NCBI GenBank assembly: GCA_947650285.1
Contig: CANTFL010001342.1
Span: 310,001-374,000 of the forward strand
DNA: 64,000 bases
Direction of reading: 5' to 3'
Origin: Hyaloperonospora brassicae
Taxonomy: Eukaryota; Oomycota; Peronosporomycetes; Peronosporales; Peronosporaceae
Shown here: piece by piece, positions 1-12,402 of the stretch
How the letters are laid out: every line of letters starts with the position of its first letter
Numbering within the stretch: position 1 is the stretch's first letter
The notes under the pieces: model-generated
What the model was told of the DNA's origin: nothing
Database searches by the model: none
The model's input: only the letters and a program-made list of their open reading frames with translations
Made by a program: the position numbers and the translations under genes

Positions 1-419
1 TCTTGATCGTTCCATTGCTCTCGATAACTTGGCCAAATCAACTCGAAGGAGCGTCAAAACAACGTGACACAATGCACGTTAGCGTACCTGTACGTCTCCA
101 GACTGTTTTTGAGCAAAACAACGCAGTGATTCCCGGCTATGAGCACTTTATGCACACGATGAGTGCTCAAATCGCTCAACAAGACGCTCAAGAGTCGCCA
201 AGACGGCGCAGCAGACGATTGAGTCGCTTTAAGCGCATGAACCTGCGTCACAATCGACATAACAAGCAGACGGAGCTTCTGCACGCCTTTTCTGGCAAGT
301 AGCAGCACGCACAGCGCCGTGACGAAGCGCCGCGCGCTTGGTACCTGCATTGTCGTGCGCCAGTGCAAAAGTATCCGTATTCGAGTGACGTGATTGGTCA
401 AATTGAAGAAGAAGGCAGA
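1..419. other. Left-edge segment without a supported gene
   Basis: A + strand frame is open from the window edge to a stop at 300-302. It is rich in Arg, Gln and His and could be the last exon of a gene lying to the left, but I recognise nothing in it. A minus-strand frame over the same bases has an ATG at 350 followed by a hydrophobic stretch and is equally unsupported. The bases just before 420 would hold the promoter of the next candidate gene. Confidence 0.3.
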
Positions 420-812
420 ATGAGGCCGAATGCACAGGCAGGTGGACGATTTCTGAGCCGTAATGTGCTCATTTTGTGCGTACTTACCACGTGTGCCCAA
501 AATGTCGCGCGCGCCGCAGCGAAAACGCACTTGACAAGGGTACAAAAGGACCACAAGCACGTCATACGCTCACAGACGTTATCCGCATGTACCGTTATTG
601 TCAATTGCGCCTCCGTCTCGTTTACGAATGAAAGCAGCAACTGTGTAAGTGCGAGAAATGTACGCAGAGATAGTGGCATCAAGCAAAACATATCCGATCT
701 TGACCCCACTGAGCGCTTGCAGTCAGCCGATGAGGATATCGACTCGTGCAAAGAGTCGAACATACGCTTGCGATGCGATCTGCTTGCAGGCGACACTGAA
801 GTTTGCCACTGA
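420..812 (+). CDS. Candidate small secreted cysteine-containing protein
   Basis: From the ATG at 420 the frame encodes 130 residues. Residues 1-14 are polar and basic, 15-30 are hydrophobic (NVLILCVLTTCAQNVA) and an ARAAA-K boundary follows, which looks like a signal peptide. The mature part has six cysteines, in CTVIVNC, SSNC and three near the C-terminus. A GTAAGT at 645 and a TTGCAG ending at 722 would form a 78-bp in-frame intron; removing it keeps all six cysteines and gives 104 residues. I see no RXLR or LFLAK motif in the usual place, so no known effector class is assigned. It converges on the kinase gene that ends at 973. It could also be a chance frame; only the signal-like start and the cysteines favour it. 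Confidence 0.35.
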   Translation: MRPNAQAGGRFLSRNVLILCVLTTCAQNVARAAAKTHLTRVQKDHKHVIRSQTLSACTVIVNCASVSFTNESSNCVSARNVRRDSGIKQNISDLDPTERLQSADEDIDSCKESNIRLRCDLLAGDTEVCH

Positions 813-972
813 TCATCATCATGGGACATCGAAGGATATAACCATGTTTACTTGCCTTGTTTACCATCATCTTCGTGCTCGTCATCTGCCAACAAAATTT
901 AAGACCAAACACTTCAACAGATGCCAGCGCGTCTAAAACTGGCTGGATCGACGACACCTGATTCGCACACCT

Positions 973-3201
<2,229 letters not shown>

Positions 3202-4737
3202 GAGTGCTACGAGCGGCGAAGGCACGGGGATGCGGCTGCGTCGACCGCCTGAGGCAAAAAGGAGAAAGGAGTTGTACTGGGTGTGGTGCACATCACGCAA
3301 AATCTGGATTAGTGTGGAAGGGAAAAACACACGCCATGCGCGATAAAACCCAGTGTAGTCGAGCTAACGCACGCGACAGTAGGTCGCGAAGGGGGAAGGG
3401 TTGAAGTTGCAATCGACCCTATGTCTCGGTCTGCCCTGCAGGAGAGGAAAACAATCGTGATACCGGTTTCACATCCGGATTCTCGTCAGCTTATGTACCA
3501 GCTGCCACAGTGCTTCGTCTACCGAAAGAACACGCCGAGAAGAAGCGCCTCCAATGTTCCTAAGGGGTAGCCGAGCCTCAGTTCCAGCTCCTGTCTCTCT
3601 TGGCGGACGCACATACAACAAGAGCGGCCGCTGTGAAATGATCGTAGAAAGCAGACAGACCGGTAGCAATTCACGGTCAGTAGTTACTTCGCTTATCGGG
3701 CACTCGTCGCAGTGAAGCCGTCCGAACGACCGACTCTGGTCGAGTGAATCAAATCGCAGGAAACCGCTTTGGCACGAATGGCAGCGGTGGACAGAAAAGC
3801 GCATCCAACCGACAGCACCTACACTTCCTCCAGGATGTCACGGTCGCACACAGCTGGGGGACAGCTCATCAAGTCGTTCATGAGCCGCCCGGCCCAGAAA
3901 GAAGGGGGCGTCAGACTGCGTACCCCTTGACGGGCTCAACGGATTCGGTGCCCATGCGCAAGAGTTGACGCGGATCAACAGCACTGAGCGGACTGCACTT
4001 TGCAGCATTTATGTCCATGTAGTAGCCAGATATGCCGCCGTGCAAGCGGTGGGCAAATTGCAGAGCACCGCGTTGACCAGCGGGCGCGTCCCGATCTTGC
4101 TCTCTGTATGCGTGTGTGTGTGCCGCGTTCAGCGCGCCGACGTCGTCACTGAAGCAATAACGGGCGTTGCAAATCAGGGGAAAGCCGGACGTGTGGAAAA
4201 CGCACCGGGGAATGGCGACTGCCATTTCGGCCCGAGGCCGACGGGTTTCTACGCACTGTGTCGCTTTTCGACAGTGTCTTCTCGGTCGTGATTGGATCAA
4301 ATTCGGATTGTCCAGCATGGCGTGCCGCACGCCATAGTGTGTGTGGGCACTCGTGTCTCAGATCCAGTCCCCACGCGTGCGCTGGCTTTCTCCGTGACCT
4401 GCGTGTGTGTGTGACTGACTGACTGACTGACTGTGTGTGTGCGTGTGAGTCTGTGCTTTTCCCGTGGCGGGCGACCCACCCACCAGATTCAATGCACTAC
4501 ACCTTTTGCCGTCGGAAGGACACTCCACGTTTACCTACGGCCAGTGAGCGCTGCCACAACAGGTACTTCAGCTCTCACCACAGCTACGCACACACACACA
4601 CACGTACACACAGCGCCAGAGGCGAACCACTCGTCCACTTGTTTGTCGTCCAACTGCCATCAGCAGTCGCCGACGTTTGTGCACGACTAGAGCTTCTGAC
4701 TGGCACACACGTCACGTACGCTCCCCACGTCGCTCCG
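3202..4737. other. Divergent intergenic region with simple repeats
   Basis: Separates the minus-strand AMPK gene from the plus-strand PDZ-like gene and so should hold both promoters and 5' UTRs. Minus-strand open frames at 3469-3804 and 3911-4330 have no ATG-led recognisable domain. Polypyrimidine-AG sites near 3255 and 3855 on the minus strand could belong to 5' UTR introns of the kinase. Short CA/GT tracts lie at 4110-4120 and 4589-4612. Confidence 0.5.
4402..4448. repeat. (GT)n(GACT)n(GT)n compound microsatellite
   Basis: A GT run, five GACT units and a second GT run in the 5' region of the PDZ-like gene. Confidence 0.85.
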
Positions 4738-5553
4738 ATGCAGAGCCCCACGACCGCAAACGACGGCATCCGCACGACTGCGCCCGTGCCGCCTGTGCAG
4801 CGCTGCCAAGTCAAGACCAAGAGCCGGCGCAGTCGACGACCGCTGCCCACTTGCGATGGCTCGACCCCATCTGCTTCATCTGCTTCTTCTTCTTCTTTCG
4901 CCTCCACTTCGTCTTCCTCTTTCTTGTCGCCGTCGTCGCACGTGTCGCTGCCGCTCGCCTCGGCGCCCCGCACGGTCGAGTTCCTGTGGAGCGGCTGCAC
5001 TGCGCCCGGCTTTACGCTCAAGCGCAAGCGCTCGGGCGCCATTCTCGTGAGCACTGTGACGCACGAGACGCAGGTGGCGACAACGCTGCGAGTCGGGAGC
5101 GAGTTCAAACTCGTGGGCGGGTTCCCCGTGAACCGCCTCACGCTGCAAGACGTCAAGAAGGTCATGCTCCTGGCCCCCAAGCCCGTGAGTCTCGTGTTTG
5201 TAAACACCAGCGACGTCATTGTTAGTGCCGTTGACGTCGACGTGGACGTGGACGCCGACCGCACGCAGGGGAACCTCTTGACCGTTGCGAGGAGGAAACT
5301 GTCGTCGGCCACGTCCACAACGGGTCCGTCGCTGGCGTCGACCACCGGCATCTTGCGACGCAGTGTGAGTCTCAACTCGCGCAGCGTCATGGACAAGAGC
5401 AGCAACAGCGACACGAGCCGTCGACGCAGCTTCGCCAAGGAGCACAAAGTCTCGAAGCTGCAGCTGGCGTTGCACCGCGTGAACCAGTTACTGAACCGTC
5501 CCGTGCGACGCGCCGGGCTGCACGTTACAGTTGACAAGAGCATTGTCGTGTGA
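4738..5553 (+). CDS. PDZ-like domain protein
   Basis: Single exon, 271 residues, from the first ATG of the frame (upstream the frame continues only from a GTG). Residues 41-70 are a Ser-rich low-complexity linker. Residues 79-157 read like a PDZ fold: strand VEFLW, then GCTAPGFTLKRKRSGAILVSTV in place of the carboxylate-binding loop, a GSEFKLVGGFPV turn where PDZ domains have the GD-x-I-xx-VNG segment, a helix LTLQDVKKVMLLA, and a closing strand VSLVFVN. PDZ domains usually bind C-terminal tails of partner proteins. The stretch after it has DVDVDVDAD and a basic Ser/Arg-rich C-terminal third. No membrane segment or signal peptide is visible, so it is probably cytoplasmic. It converges on the kinase gene ending at 5775 with 221 bp between stops. 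The PDZ call rests on pattern only. Confidence 0.7.
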   Translation: MQSPTTANDGIRTTAPVPPVQRCQVKTKSRRSRRPLPTCDGSTPSASSASSSSFASTSSSSFLSPSSHVSLPLASAPRTVEFLWSGCTAPGFTLKRKRSGAILVSTVTHETQVATTLRVGSEFKLVGGFPVNRLTLQDVKKVMLLAPKPVSLVFVNTSDVIVSAVDVDVDVDADRTQGNLLTVARRKLSSATSTTGPSLASTTGILRRSVSLNSRSVMDKSSNSDTSRRRSFAKEHKVSKLQLALHRVNQLLNRPVRRAGLHVTVDKSIVV

Positions 5554-5774
5554 CGGGCCACGAGCGTTGTTTCGAGCTAATTGCAGCCACAAACTTGAGC
5601 TCGTGGGCAGCGTACTCGCTGAGTGTGGACGCAGGTAGTAGTGACTCACTTGCTCTGTATAAACGGATGTCCGATATGATATATGCGGCCTGCGCAGGCC
5701 GAAGCTACGCGAAAATACATTGAAATTGTGCAGATAGAAAACCACACGTGTTGATGTTGCTGTTCGACTGAGCT

Positions 5775-7616
5775 CTAGCGCTCGAGTCTTTGTGGATACT
5801 TGGCGTACGCGCCCGCGGAAAGGTGCATGAGACGCTTAAAGTCGTCCTTGTCAATGCTGCGCTCGTTGAAGCGATTCGTGTGGTAACAGCATCGATTGAG
5901 GTTGTCGTGCAACAGGTCAAAGCACTTGTCGCTCTTCCTGAATGGCGCTAGCTCGGCCATATCCTTGACGGTCAATAGACCGTCCTTGTCTTGATCGATC
6001 GTGTCGAACACCCGGTCGGCACACTTGGCGAATGCGTCACGGTGCTGCCTCTGAAGCAGTGGCCAATCCAGCAACGCAGCACAAAACTCATTACGAGATA
6101 CCCGGCCGGTACCGTCGAGGTCCAAGTTCCGGAAGAAGCCCTTGGCCTCACCACGAGTGAGTCGGTAGCCACTTGCTGCCACGTACACTGCAAATTCCTC
6201 AAGGCCCACGATTTCACTGCCATCACGAGCCACTTGACTGTATAGTTCGAGCACATCGTGCTTCAGTTCAAGAGGCAAAAAGCCGGTCACTTCGTTCAGC
6301 ACAGCGCGCTGCAAGATCGTAAGCGATCGATACAGCTGCAACCTCTGCACAAGCGTGCCGCTCAGCACAGAACCGCCAGTTCTCTTGGTAGCTTCGCTCG
6401 CCGCAACAGATTGTGTACTGGACACTCCAGTTGGTAGTGATGCACGAGGAGCAAACCAGGGGTGCTGCAGTGCTTGCTCAGCTGTCAGGCGCTTGCTAAC
6501 ATTGCGTTCCAGCAGTCGTTGTACGAGATCCTTGGCTTCATGCGATATTCCCGTCCACGGCAAGCTCTCCAGATCAATCGCTTCGTGCAGAATCCGTTCG
6601 TCTAGCAACGGTCCCGACGCAAACGGGAAGTGCCCGCTCAACAGCCGATACAAAATCACTCCGCAGCTCCATAAGTCCGACGGAAAAGCGTATTTGCGCT
6701 TGAGCACCTCCGGCGCCGTATACAATGGCGTACCGTGGACGTCGTTCAAGAACGTCCCCGCTTCCAAAAATGCAGCCCCACCGAAATCGGTCAACTTGAG
6801 TGGACTGTCGGCTGTAGCGTCTGCGAACACAAAGTTCTCGAGTTTTAAGTCTCGATGTACAATGTGCAACGCATGGCATTGCCGCACCACGTACAAGATC
6901 TCTCGCATGTACATTTTCGCCTGCTCTTCCTGTTCATCAAGGCCGGCAGCTCGATCATGCCCCTTTTCTCCATCCAATCGTGCTGACAAGTCACCACCCA
7001 CACACCGCTCCATCACCAGGTACACATACCCATCGTCTTCGTACGCCCCGAAAAAGTGCACAACATCGAGCGTCCCGCCCAGCAATTGCATCATGTGTGT
7101 CTCTCGTTTCAACGCAGCGTAGTCGTCGCGACTCGCTAGACGAGACTTGGACACGACCTTGACTGCAAAGTCCAGCAGCAGCTCCTCTGTCTGCAGCTCC
7201 TGCTGTCGTGGTACAGCCCCGTATACTGTCCCAAACGTCCCTTCGCCCAACTTGTCACCAAGTGAGTACTTGGCATGAAACTGCCGGGGCAGGTAAAACT
7301 CCAGTTCTTCTGGTCGCGTGAGCAAACTCGCCGTTTCGAGCACGAGATGCTGCAACGTGGGAAACCACGCGAGCTTGTGGATCACTTGTCGCCAGCTCTT
7401 GCGGACACTGCCATACTGCAGTTCAAGCGGCTTTCGAGGAAAGATCGGCACTGCTCGACTGCACGTGCCACGCGCTCTTCGAGTCGCACTCTTCGGTCCC
7501 ATTGCATCGCGTGCTTGAAGCCGTGTCCATTTCTGGTCTCGTGCTGCTGCAAAGAGCCGAAAACTGCGATAGTATGGCACGAACCGCTGCCAAACACGTG
7601 AAGTCGCGGGACGCAT
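5775..7616 (-). CDS. Protein kinase with C-terminal EF-hands (CDPK-like)
   Basis: Intronless, 613 residues from the ATG at 7616; an ATG at 7502 is the next choice, and the open frame reaches 7880 only through a GTG and a poly-Phe stretch encoded by a GAA-repeat. The kinase domain spans about 117-388: GEGTFGTVYG (124-133), AVKVV lysine 153, HRDLKLEN (254-261), DFG (277-279), GTPLYTAPEVL (295-305) and WSCGVILY. Two canonical calcium loops follow: DLDGTGRVSRNE (499-510) and DQDKDGLLTVKD (541-552); a more degenerate one may lie near 464-475. Domain order matches calcium-dependent protein kinases, in which calcium binding relieves autoinhibition. An acidic insert (GEKGHDRAAGLDEQEEQ) lies between strand beta5 and helix E. 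The first 110 residues are basic and not recognised. The gene upstream, BED-SDR, is on the same strand with 375 bp between. Confidence 0.88.
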   Translation of the reverse strand: MRPATSRVWQRFVPYYRSFRLFAAARDQKWTRLQARDAMGPKSATRRARGTCSRAVPIFPRKPLELQYGSVRKSWRQVIHKLAWFPTLQHLVLETASLLTRPEELEFYLPRQFHAKYSLGDKLGEGTFGTVYGAVPRQQELQTEELLLDFAVKVVSKSRLASRDDYAALKRETHMMQLLGGTLDVVHFFGAYEDDGYVYLVMERCVGGDLSARLDGEKGHDRAAGLDEQEEQAKMYMREILYVVRQCHALHIVHRDLKLENFVFADATADSPLKLTDFGGAAFLEAGTFLNDVHGTPLYTAPEVLKRKYAFPSDLWSCGVILYRLLSGHFPFASGPLLDERILHEAIDLESLPWTGISHEAKDLVQRLLERNVSKRLTAEQALQHPWFAPRASLPTGVSSTQSVAASEATKRTGGSVLSGTLVQRLQLYRSLTILQRAVLNEVTGFLPLELKHDVLELYSQVARDGSEIVGLEEFAVYVAASGYRLTRGEAKGFFRNLDLDGTGRVSRNEFCAALLDWPLLQRQHRDAFAKCADRVFDTIDQDKDGLLTVKDMAELAPFRKSDKCFDLLHDNLNRCCYHTNRFNERSIDKDDFKRLMHLSAGAYAKYPQRLER

Positions 7617-7991
7617 TCGGACGGAGTATCGGAGTTTCAGAGACGTGCGATCGATGGCAGCGCGAGAACGAGCGCAAAGGCACACAGTCGCGACAACCAC
7701 ATGAACCAATGCGCGCAGCTTGTGAGCGAACCCGTCTACTGGCACTCGACCGCACTCGTGGACTGAAGCGCGTGGAGAGAAAGAGAAGAAGAAGAAGAAG
7801 AGGTGTTGCGATCGTCGCTGGACCAGTGTACGGATTGCGCGGTAGAGCCTGAATAGTATCGGGATTGGTACCGTTGACACGTTGTGGGAAAAAACCTCAA
7901 CACGTGTGGTTCAAGCGTTGGCGCATGCTGTCTGTCGCCTGATGCTGCACAATAATGATAATACGGTCAAAAGAGCACGTACGTCACAAGT
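7617..7991. other. Intergenic region upstream of the EF-hand kinase
   Basis: Lies between the stop of the BED-SDR gene and the kinase start, both on the minus strand, and should hold the BED-SDR 3' UTR and the kinase promoter. A (GAA)n tract at about 7780-7803 (TTC on the gene strand) is the main visible landmark, a possible pyrimidine-rich promoter element. Confidence 0.5.
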
Positions 7992-9987
7992 TTAAATGGA
8001 TTGGGAGTTCGTGGCGTCGTCAGCAGCATCGGCCGCGTCACTCCCGGATGTTTGCACCGTTGCAGTAGCAGTGCTCGACGATACGTGTGGTGCAAATGTC
8101 TTGTCCTGCTGGAGACGCAGTACGCTGCCGGACAAGAGGCGACTGGTCGGCGATAGTAGGAACAGGATCGACTGCGTCAGCGTTGCTGTGTCTTCTGTAG
8201 CCTCAACACCCGCAGCATCGACTGCCTGCCGGAGTGGAAGCAACACGCAGTTCACTTGGATATTGCGCGGCTGCAGCTCCTCAGCTAACGCTTTGACTAG
8301 TGACTCGATAGCAGCATCGTCCTGGGCTGATGCAACGTTCACGATGGTACCGCAGCTGGGCAAAAGCCAGCTGTCCTCGCCAGTAACGGGGCCCGTGAAG
8401 CACGTAGATGACATGGACTCACTCAAAGCTTCAATGAGGGACCTGCAGCCCGTGTCATAGACGCACGCACATCGTTAGTAGGGAACGAGACGAACAACAG
8501 GAACAGCGGCCTCGTACGCGCTAGACAGAGCCCACTCGTTTTTCGTAGCGGCTTCTCCGGCGTCTTCGAGCAATAGCGACTCGAGCACTTCAGGGCCAGC
8601 GTAATTTATCAGGTAGTCCACGCGCTGGTACTTCGTAGCGATTGAGCTGCACCACTCGCTAATGTCAGCGCGGGTTCGAAACGGCCCCAACATAGGAAGC
8701 AACACACCACGCGGGCTATCTTCGCTGTCGGACAGGTCCGGAATACGGCCGACATGTTTCGCATTGAACTCGTCTAATGCTGACAAATTGCTGCACATGC
8801 ATCATGAGCCGCCATTCAAGCACACTCCCCACCAAGAAAAAACTTACGCAAAAGTAAGCAGTACATTTGCCCCCATGAGCCATAAGTAGGTCGCTACGGA
8901 CGTTATGACGTTGTGGTCTCCTCCCGTCACCACCACCTGGAATGAATGCACGCCCGAACAAGTGCGTCACTACTGAACCTTCTTCCAAGCGCAACACGCA
9001 TTTGTCGGTACGCACCAGTTTGTTGTAAAATACCGTCTGCCACTGTGCTGACATCATTCCATCTTGATACAGCACGGACGAAGCCAAGCTGTCCACGCCA
9101 GCTGCATCAGCACTGGCCGCTCCATTGGTGCGTGACATCGCGATGCTTCCAGCTGAATACGGAGATAAGGCCATTGCTGCTGCATCCATTCCATGCGCAG
9201 AAAAGGCCGTGAGTTTCAAGCGTTTCCGATTCAGGTCCAGCTCTTCACGGACATTTCCCATGTAGTCGCCAAGAGCTCGTTTCTGGAGCTCCATGTTCTC
9301 GACAGCAGCAGAGCTTGAGTGCACAGCCGTATCAGCAGCAGCCGCACCATCACCAGCACCAGCACCACACGCAATCGCCAATTGACCGTACAATCCATTA
9401 TTAATTTCGGTGCGTGCATTGCACCGGCCATCCCGTAAGTTTTGCAAAAATATCTGCACTGCCAGATCTCCTTCGGCCTCGCGCTTGTGCTTGAGCAGCC
9501 GCATAAACTCGGGGTGTTTACTCATCAAATGGTTCTCAATGCGTCCACGACGACAGTTGAGGCGGCTCCATACCTTCGTCAGCTCGCGCTTCGACGCTGG
9601 TTCGTCGCACAGCATACACACAATGACGTCCTTGAGCTTGTCCGAGTCGCAAGCAGCCGCACTTGCTGATGGATCGCCAGTCGCCATGCGCGCATCGGTG
9701 TGTACCTCGTTCTCTGTGTCTGAGTCCGGCAACGAGCGCTCGATGATTGGTAGAGAATGTAGCCATCGCTTCTGGAAGGTGAAGACGCGTTTCCGGGACC
9801 CCGCAGTGTTCGTGGGTTTGGGCGACTGCTGGTGCACAGGCGCGTCCAGTAGAGACGCAGAAACGTCAGCATCAGCTTCAGCGGATGCTTGTGGAGGAGA
9901 TGCACGTACTGCAGAAGTCGCAAAGAAGGTTGCGGAGGTAGGGGAGCTCGCGACGCCCACCGCTTTGTCCGGCGGTGAGCCGACCAT
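7992..9987 (-). CDS. BED-like zinc finger fused to a degenerate short-chain dehydrogenase
   Basis: Four exons on the minus strand: 9987-9016, 8936-8848, 8790-8518 and 8442-7992 (introns 79, 57 and 75 bp), giving 594 residues. Residues 118-165 form a BED-type finger: C124-x2-C127, a Trp at 140, H153-x4-H158. A helical, Ala/Ser-rich linker follows. Residues 325-580 are a Rossmann SDR: VVVTGG with DHNVI in place of the usual glycine-rich GxxxGIG, GANVLLTF, a LINYAG strand (NNAG position, 416-419), IVNVASA, ALAEELQPRNIQVNCVLLP, and SGSVLRL. The catalytic Tyr-x3-Lys position reads QDDAA, so it is probably not an active oxidoreductase. The finger suggests nuclear DNA binding; a nucleotide-sensing regulator is my inference. 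Junctions 1 and 2 are firm; the third donor (GTACGA) is the best that keeps phase but deletes an SDR-like AYEAAVPVVR segment, so that junction may be wrong. Confidence 0.75.
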
Positions 9988-10597
9988 TTTTCGCGCAGAC
10001 GCTTTGAATGGTTACGGGGGTACGATGCGTTGGTGGTGATGGGTTACAGCGGTTACAAACGTACCCTACCGAGGCGCGCATTGAAATAGAATGCACGGTC
10101 CTTTGTTTGCCGCCGCGAGAGTTCAACATGCTGTATACGAGGTCGCGCAGAATGACGCGCGAAGAAGCCAGAGTGATGGTCGAGCAAGTTGCTCTATTGC
10201 GGCTCGAGCTCATGGCTTTTGACAGATCATGTATTTCTAGCGTCGCTTTTGTAGTCGGATGTATCAAGTTGGGCTCGACCAGGCGATCAGTTGCTAGAGG
10301 TCATATCTCCAGCTCGCACGTCGCAAAAACTTCAAACTCCTTCGCCCCCCACAAACCCTCCCCTCCCTCCTTCTCTCTCGTGCCACGACATCTCGTGTCG
10401 GCCTTGACGTCCGTCGACGTCCGAAATACACCGTCATCTTCAAGTTCCTTGCAGTTTAAAGTGTCGACGCCCTCGCTCTGTAACCGGCACAAACTGCGGC
10501 AAGAGCAACAGCAACAAGGGCAAGAGCAACAGCAACAATTGACGACGCTTGTTTTTTCTACGGCAAGTGCAACCACCACGAGTAGACGGCTCCTACA
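9988..10597. other. Divergent promoter region
   Basis: Separates the BED-SDR gene (-) from the Myb/SANT-like gene (+). Around 10500-10540 there is a CAA/CAG-rich repeat (GAGCAACAGCAACAAGGGCA twice). A C-rich stretch lies at about 10346-10375. No gene is supported. Confidence 0.5.
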
Positions 10598-11683
10598 ATG
10601 CCGTCCACGCTTTATCGCACGACTTTATCACATGCTGCTGCTACTTCAGCAAGCCCTCAAGCGCCACTTCACGACGGCACCACCACCTCCTCGTCGAATC
10701 CGAGTCCCACGACTCAGTCTACTCGTCTGATGCGGAGTTCGGATCAGACTTTGACCTCGATGCCTCGACAACGCACTGAAAGCAAGCGAAAGCGACCGGA
10801 CCAAGCGACTAGCATCGACCCTGCTGGTGCAACGACCAAGCGCAAGAAAACTGGCGCCGAGTATTTGCGGAAAGGCCAATGGACGCCCACGGAAGAGCGA
10901 CTCGCGCGACTTCTAATCGAAGCGTTCGAAGAAGGGCGGTTGCCCATCTACACGGGCATTCGACTGCGCGGGTACTTGGCCGTGCAGCTCCAGTGCGACC
11001 CCATGCGCGTGAGCAAGAAGCTTTGTGCGGGCACAATTGACCACAAACACGTGCCGAAGAATTACGGACAAAAGAAATTTAAACTACGAAAGAAAGGGCA
11101 GTGGGAATCCGACGAACTGGCGGCGCGGATGGCTGAGATCAAGCGCCTGACAAAGACGTTGTGGGTGGAAGCGCAGGTGCGGAAACCGGCTTTTCTGACG
11201 CTGTCGAGCACGCGCAATGTGAACAAGCGACAGGCAGGGGACGAAGTTGACGTGGTGTCGTTGCCACCTAGCCCTACGCAGAGTTGCCCTTCGGTTCCGA
11301 CTCCCAAGGCAAAGAAACGAAAGGTGCTGCCTATCATTTACTTTAATCTGTCGAAGCTCCAGCGCTGCGCAAGCCGAGAGGGCGACGACAGAAGTAGTAG
11401 CAGTAGCGGCAGTGAGCTGGCGTCACCGAGTCGAACCGCAGACTCCGACCACGAGTCGGTACGACTGGACGGCGAGTCGTTGCAAGCGGCGTACGATCTG
11501 TTGACCTTGTGCAGTCCACGGGGCTCTTCGGGGCGCTACAGCAAGTGCAACCAGGACCAGCTGAAGATGGGGGTGACTGCCAACTCGATGGCTGCTGTCG
11601 AAGAACACGCCTGCAAGGTCGGTGGTGGTTGTGGGAACGCCCGTGTGAATGCAAACGCACGTGCGTTGGCGAGGACGACGTAA
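10598..11683 (+). CDS. Myb/SANT-like nuclear protein of stramenopile type
   Basis: Single exon, 361 residues, first ATG of the frame at 10598. Residues 91-160 hold RKGQWTPTEERLARLLIEAF, then RLRGYLAVQLQCDPMRVSKK. This resembles a domain I recall from diatoms and oomycetes in which a Trp-led SANT-type helix is followed by LA-x-L-xC-xPMRxSKK; partners and function are not known to me. Basic clusters KRKRP (63-67), KRKK (81-84) and KAKKRK (about 235) look like nuclear localisation signals. The C-terminal third is Ser-rich and acidic and ends in a Cys/Ala-rich tail. It shares a divergent promoter region with the BED-SDR gene. Probably a DNA- or chromatin-associated protein; that is inference. Confidence 0.72.
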   Translation: MPSTLYRTTLSHAAATSASPQAPLHDGTTTSSSNPSPTTQSTRLMRSSDQTLTSMPRQRTESKRKRPDQATSIDPAGATTKRKKTGAEYLRKGQWTPTEERLARLLIEAFEEGRLPIYTGIRLRGYLAVQLQCDPMRVSKKLCAGTIDHKHVPKNYGQKKFKLRKKGQWESDELAARMAEIKRLTKTLWVEAQVRKPAFLTLSSTRNVNKRQAGDEVDVVSLPPSPTQSCPSVPTPKAKKRKVLPIIYFNLSKLQRCASREGDDRSSSSSGSELASPSRTADSDHESVRLDGESLQAAYDLLTLCSPRGSSGRYSKCNQDQLKMGVTANSMAAVEEHACKVGGGCGNARVNANARALARTT

Positions 11684-12402
11684 GCAGAAAAAGTGTGAAC
11701 GACAACTTTAAGGCAGCCGCAAGAGAAGCGAAGGGGCAAGTTTGCTGGGGGAAACAGAGACACTGAACAGGGACAAGGTTTGGCGAGAGCAGTTGAAGTG
11801 GGCCATCTCCAGCAAAGATGCTATGGTCATCAAGAGGATTTTTTCTCACTGGTGATTTGCTGCAACATGGAGAGAAATGTTGCTGTCTATAGTGGGGAAC
11901 GCATGGAGAAGTTGTTGGTGGAAAACGCGCCGCAAGATTCTGGGCGAGCGTGTCGCCGACTTGCCAAGTTGTACCTAGTATGATGTATTTCGTGCTTTTG
12001 TTATGGATTGTTTTGTGTAAAACTGAAAAAGAATACAGCACGATGAAGTGCAAATTTATGTTTGATCAAAATACGACTCTATACAGCCGAGCCGCTGAAT
12101 GTCTGCACCGCACTCGAATATTGCACATTACAGCATCTCTTTTCAGTCAGTCTATCAACTTTACACATCGCATCATACGCGACCTTTTTGGTGCGTTTGA
12201 TCTCAATTATGACAAGAGTTTTCTAGACCGCAGGCTTAAGTTCGCTTCATACCTTATCTGCTTCTATTAACGAAAATGTGTTTTATGCGGTTCCAGACCG
12301 ACTTTCGATCTACGATTTGGTACGTGTACAATCAGACTTTCACCTGGTCCCACATGTATTGTTCGCGAAAGTAACGCGATACACAATCAATGACTCAATT
12401 TA
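11684..12402. other. Gene 3' flank up to the Copia element
   Basis: No recognisable gene. Base composition changes from GC-rich to AT-rich at about 11.95 kb, marking the edge of the gene island before the transposon block begins at 12403. Confidence 0.5.

Noticed and set aside
54..350. Minus-strand frame with a hydrophobic start at 350 (MQVPSARRFVTALCVLLLA)
   Set aside because: It looks signal-peptide-like, but the rest has no recognisable feature and it overlaps other equally open frames; no evidence favours it.
3911..4330. 139-codon minus frame upstream of the AMPK gene
   Set aside because: It begins from a GTG, has no domain, and sits in the expected promoter/5' UTR region.
4584..5561. 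325-codon minus frame opposite the PDZ-like gene
   Set aside because: A mirror of the GC-rich Ser codons on the other strand; low-complexity Ser/Thr/Glu reading without a domain.
6355..7122. 255-codon plus frame opposite the EF-hand kinase
   Set aside because: Shadow of the well-supported kinase; no domain.
11343..12053. 236-codon minus frame opposite the Myb/SANT-like gene
   Set aside because: Shadow frame crossing the gene end, with no recognisable content.
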